This document shows positions 5,814-7,024 of a stretch of DNA of 7,024 nucleotides, piece by piece; the stretch's first letter is position 1, and each line of letters starts with the position of its first letter. The DNA is taken from the NCBI GenBank assembly GCA_030740295.1, contig JASLXP010001010.1:1-7024 (forward strand), written 5' to 3'. This DNA comes from Planctomycetota bacterium (GTDB taxonomy: Bacteria > Planctomycetota > PUPC01 > JACPCR01). The position numbers and the translations under genes are program-made. The notes beneath the pieces are model-generated. The model did not search any database. It had not been told where the DNA came from and saw nothing but the letters and a program-made list of their open reading frames with translations.

Positions 5814-6647
5814 CTAGATCCCATCCACCGACCTTCTCGCTGCATCCATCTGAAGAATCCCCTGAAGAAGGTTTTCAAGCTCTTCGAGCGGCACCATGTT
5901 TGGGCCGTCCGAAGGGGCTTCATCCGGCGACGGATGGGTCTCGACAAAAATAGCGTCGCAGCCGACCGCGACTGCAGCGCGCAGAAGATGCGGCACCATT
6001 TCGCGCTGACCTCCGGAGCTTCCGCCAAGCCCTCCGGGCATCTGCACGCTGTGCGTCGCGTCGTAGACGACCGGGTAGCCAAATTCACGCAGGGCAGGCA
6101 GGGAACGCATATCGCTCACGAGTGTGTTGTACCCGAAGCTCGTTCCGCGCTCGGTGAGCATCAGAGATTTCGATCCTGCCGACTCCACTTTGTCGACCAC
6201 ATGTTTCATATCCCAGGGCGCAAGAAACTGCCCCTTCTTCACGTTTACCACTCTTCCGGTACGAGCTGCACTGACTAGAAGATCCGTCTGCCGGCAGAGG
6301 AAGGCAGGAATCTGCAGCACATCCAATACTTCACCCGCGGCTTCTGCCTCGGCCGTTTCGTGGACATCCGATAGCACAGGACAACCGAAAGCTTCTTTCA
6401 CATCCCCCAGGAGTTCGAGCCCATCATCAAGACCAGGACCGCGAGGGCTATCCACCGAGGTGCGATTCGCCTTGTCATAGCTGGCCTTGAATATGAAAGG
6501 CATCTGCAGATTTGCTGCGATCGATGTAAGCTCCTCCGCGATTCGCAGGATGAAATCCCGCTCCTGCAATACACACGGCCCGGCGATGAGCGCGAGCGGT
6601 TGGTCTTCACCGATGATGAGCTTTTCAGCGATTGAAACTGAAGGCAT
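5814..6647 (-). CDS. kdsA: 3-deoxy-8-phosphooctulonate (Kdo-8-P) synthase, metal-dependent class
   Basis: Cytosolic enzyme condensing phosphoenolpyruvate with D-arabinose-5-phosphate to Kdo-8-phosphate, the precursor of the Kdo that links lipid A to the LPS core. The 277 residues match the usual 267-285. Diagnostic motifs are LIAGPCVLQERD (20-31), FKASYDKANRTS (53-64), the PRGPGLDDG loop (68-76), IPAFLCRQTDLL (113-124), NVKKGQFLAPWD (135-146), YDATHSVQMPGG (195-206) and FVETHP (234-239). C25, H199, E236 and D247 match the metal ligands of the Aquifex enzyme, whereas E. coli KdsA has Asn at the Cys position, so a metal-dependent enzyme is predicted. A TTG at 6695 would add 16 residues; ATG at 6647 is preferred on codon type and family length, with AGGA about 10 bases upstream. 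The usual neighbours (pyrG, kdsC, kdsD) are not in the window. Confidence 0.96.
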   Translation of the reverse strand: MPSVSIAEKLIIGEDQPLALIAGPCVLQERDFILRIAEELTSIAANLQMPFIFKASYDKANRTSVDSPRGPGLDDGLELLGDVKEAFGCPVLSDVHETAEAEAAGEVLDVLQIPAFLCRQTDLLVSAARTGRVVNVKKGQFLAPWDMKHVVDKVESAGSKSLMLTERGTSFGYNTLVSDMRSLPALREFGYPVVYDATHSVQMPGGLGGSSGGQREMVPHLLRAAVAVGCDAIFVETHPSPDEAPSDGPNMVPLEELENLLQGILQMDAARRSVDGI

Positions 6648-6849
6648 ATGAATCCATTCCTGTAATTCTCCGTGGCGGAGATACTGATTCTGCAAATGCG
6701 TCGTTGGAGCCTTGCCGAGGCACAGCTTTCTGGCCTGGTCTTTCTCCTCGTCTTTCTCTTCGTCTTAATCTCAAATTGCTTCTGAAAAAAGACTGGTAGG
6801 TCAAGACGGGAGAGTCTTTACGGATCTAAGAAATGGGAGTCCTCTCTTT
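6648..6849. other. Upstream region of kdsA, no gene seen
   Basis: No supportable coding sequence is present. It holds a short T/C-rich tandem repeat (6738-6761) and a weak hairpin, AAAGACT (6788-6794) with AGTCTTT (6813-6819). On the minus strand that hairpin is followed by TTT and then C, so it might be a poor terminator for a gene further right. The kdsA promoter should lie here: TTGACC (6803-6798, minus strand) could be a -35, but I see no acceptable -10 at 16-18 bases. Confidence 0.5.
6738..6761. repeat. 12-bp tandem repeat, two copies plus a partial third
   Basis: GTCTTTCTCCTC (6738-6749) is followed directly by GTCTTTCTCTTC (6750-6761), one base different, and then by GTCTTAATCTC as a decayed partial copy. 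On the minus strand it is a purine-only tract within the likely 5' leader or promoter zone of kdsA. Confidence 0.7.
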
Positions 6850-6850
6850 C

Positions 6851-6874
6851 AGGGGCGAAGCCCCGGTCGTTTGC
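6851..6874 (+). repeat. REP-like palindromic unit
   Basis: This 24-bp unit matches 6919-6942 at 20 of 24 positions. It contains the hairpin GGGGC-GAA-GCCCC (6852-6864). The differences from the second copy fall mainly in the loop, as expected of a repeat kept for its fold. Confidence 0.75.
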
Positions 6875-7024
6875 CTAGCCTAGCCCAACGGGCTGGGTTT
6901 AGAGGAGGATTGCCATTCAGGGGCAACGCCCCGGCCATTTGCCCAGAGTGCTGCAAATGGTCGGGGCGTTGCCCCTTTGGTAGTCCTTCATTACTTCCCA
7001 GCCCGCCGGGCTGGGCTAGGCAAA
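6870..7024. repeat. Outer inverted pair of the REP/BIME-like array
   Basis: Bases 6870-6897 match the reverse complement of 6997-7024 at 25 of 28 positions. Each arm has its own small hairpin: AGCCC-AAC-GGGCT (6882-6894) and CCCAGCCC-GCC-GGGCTGGG (6997-7015). The array runs to the window edge, so its full extent and the next gene are unseen. It is noncoding in appearance. Confidence 0.8.
6919..6976. repeat. Inner 24-bp inverted repeat, long GC-rich hairpin
   Basis: Bases 6919-6942 pair with 6953-6976 at 23 of 24 positions. The exception, G6934 opposite T6961, would be a G-U pair in plus-strand RNA. The loop is 10 bases (6943-6952). Within the left arm GGGGC-AAC-GCCCC can form a smaller stem. 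The element could serve as a strong RNA hairpin, but no run of T closely follows it. Confidence 0.85.

Noticed and set aside
226..6647. A single five-gene operon kdsA to hpt
   Set aside because: All genes share a strand, but the 125- and 150-bp spacers with inverted repeats and a hairpin, plus the lack of a common pathway, make separate transcription units more likely. Only eboA-eboB-hpt is tight enough to call.
6696..6785. 29-residue plus-strand frame MRRWSLAEAQLSGLVFLLVF... resembling a small membrane protein
   Set aside because: Its hydrophobic stretch is produced by the T/C-rich 12-bp tandem repeat, and GGAG upstream is about 14 bases away, too far. It is divergent from kdsA and there is no independent support.

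Overview
The window looks like a chromosomal piece of a Gram-negative bacterium, most plausibly from the Planctomycetes/Verrucomicrobia/Lentisphaerae group, with Acidobacteria as an alternative. The pointers are a very large PSCyt1-DUF1549-DUF1553 cytochrome protein, a family concentrated in those phyla, and a KdsA, which implies an LPS-type outer membrane. The base composition is moderately GC-rich by eye and there are several families of intergenic palindromes. No phage, transposase, CRISPR, rRNA or tRNA signal was seen. The phylum is an inference, not a sequence match.

Layout, left to right. Positions 3-113 hold the 3' end of an unidentified plus-strand gene that enters from outside the window. 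Its last codons and stop lie in the first copy of a 42-bp repeat, which recurs once directly and once inverted, giving a 38-bp perfect hairpin next to hpt. The rest of the coding sequence is on the minus strand and reads right to left: kdsA (6647-5814), the 991-residue PSCyt1/DUF1549/DUF1553 protein (5688-2713), an EboA-domain protein (2562-1684), an EboB-like TatD-family metal hydrolase (1673-768) and hpt (765-226). The last 175 bases (6850-7024) are a nested set of REP/BIME-like GC-rich palindromes that reaches the window edge.

The eboA-eboB-hpt block is very tight, with gaps of 10 and 2 bp, so it is almost certainly one transcript. Spacers of 150 and 125 bp separate it from the large cytochrome gene and that gene from kdsA. 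Each spacer holds an inverted repeat, so these may be separate transcription units that merely share a strand. No single pathway joins all five genes: KdsA makes Kdo-8-phosphate for LPS, Hpt salvages purines, the DUF1549/1553 protein is predicted to be exported, and the role of Ebo proteins is only partly known.

The points most worth a second look are the reduced ebo locus (A and B only, fused to hpt), the tripartite repeat that appears to supply the end of a neighbouring gene, and the palindrome array at the right edge. Nothing here convincingly amounts to an entirely new system.
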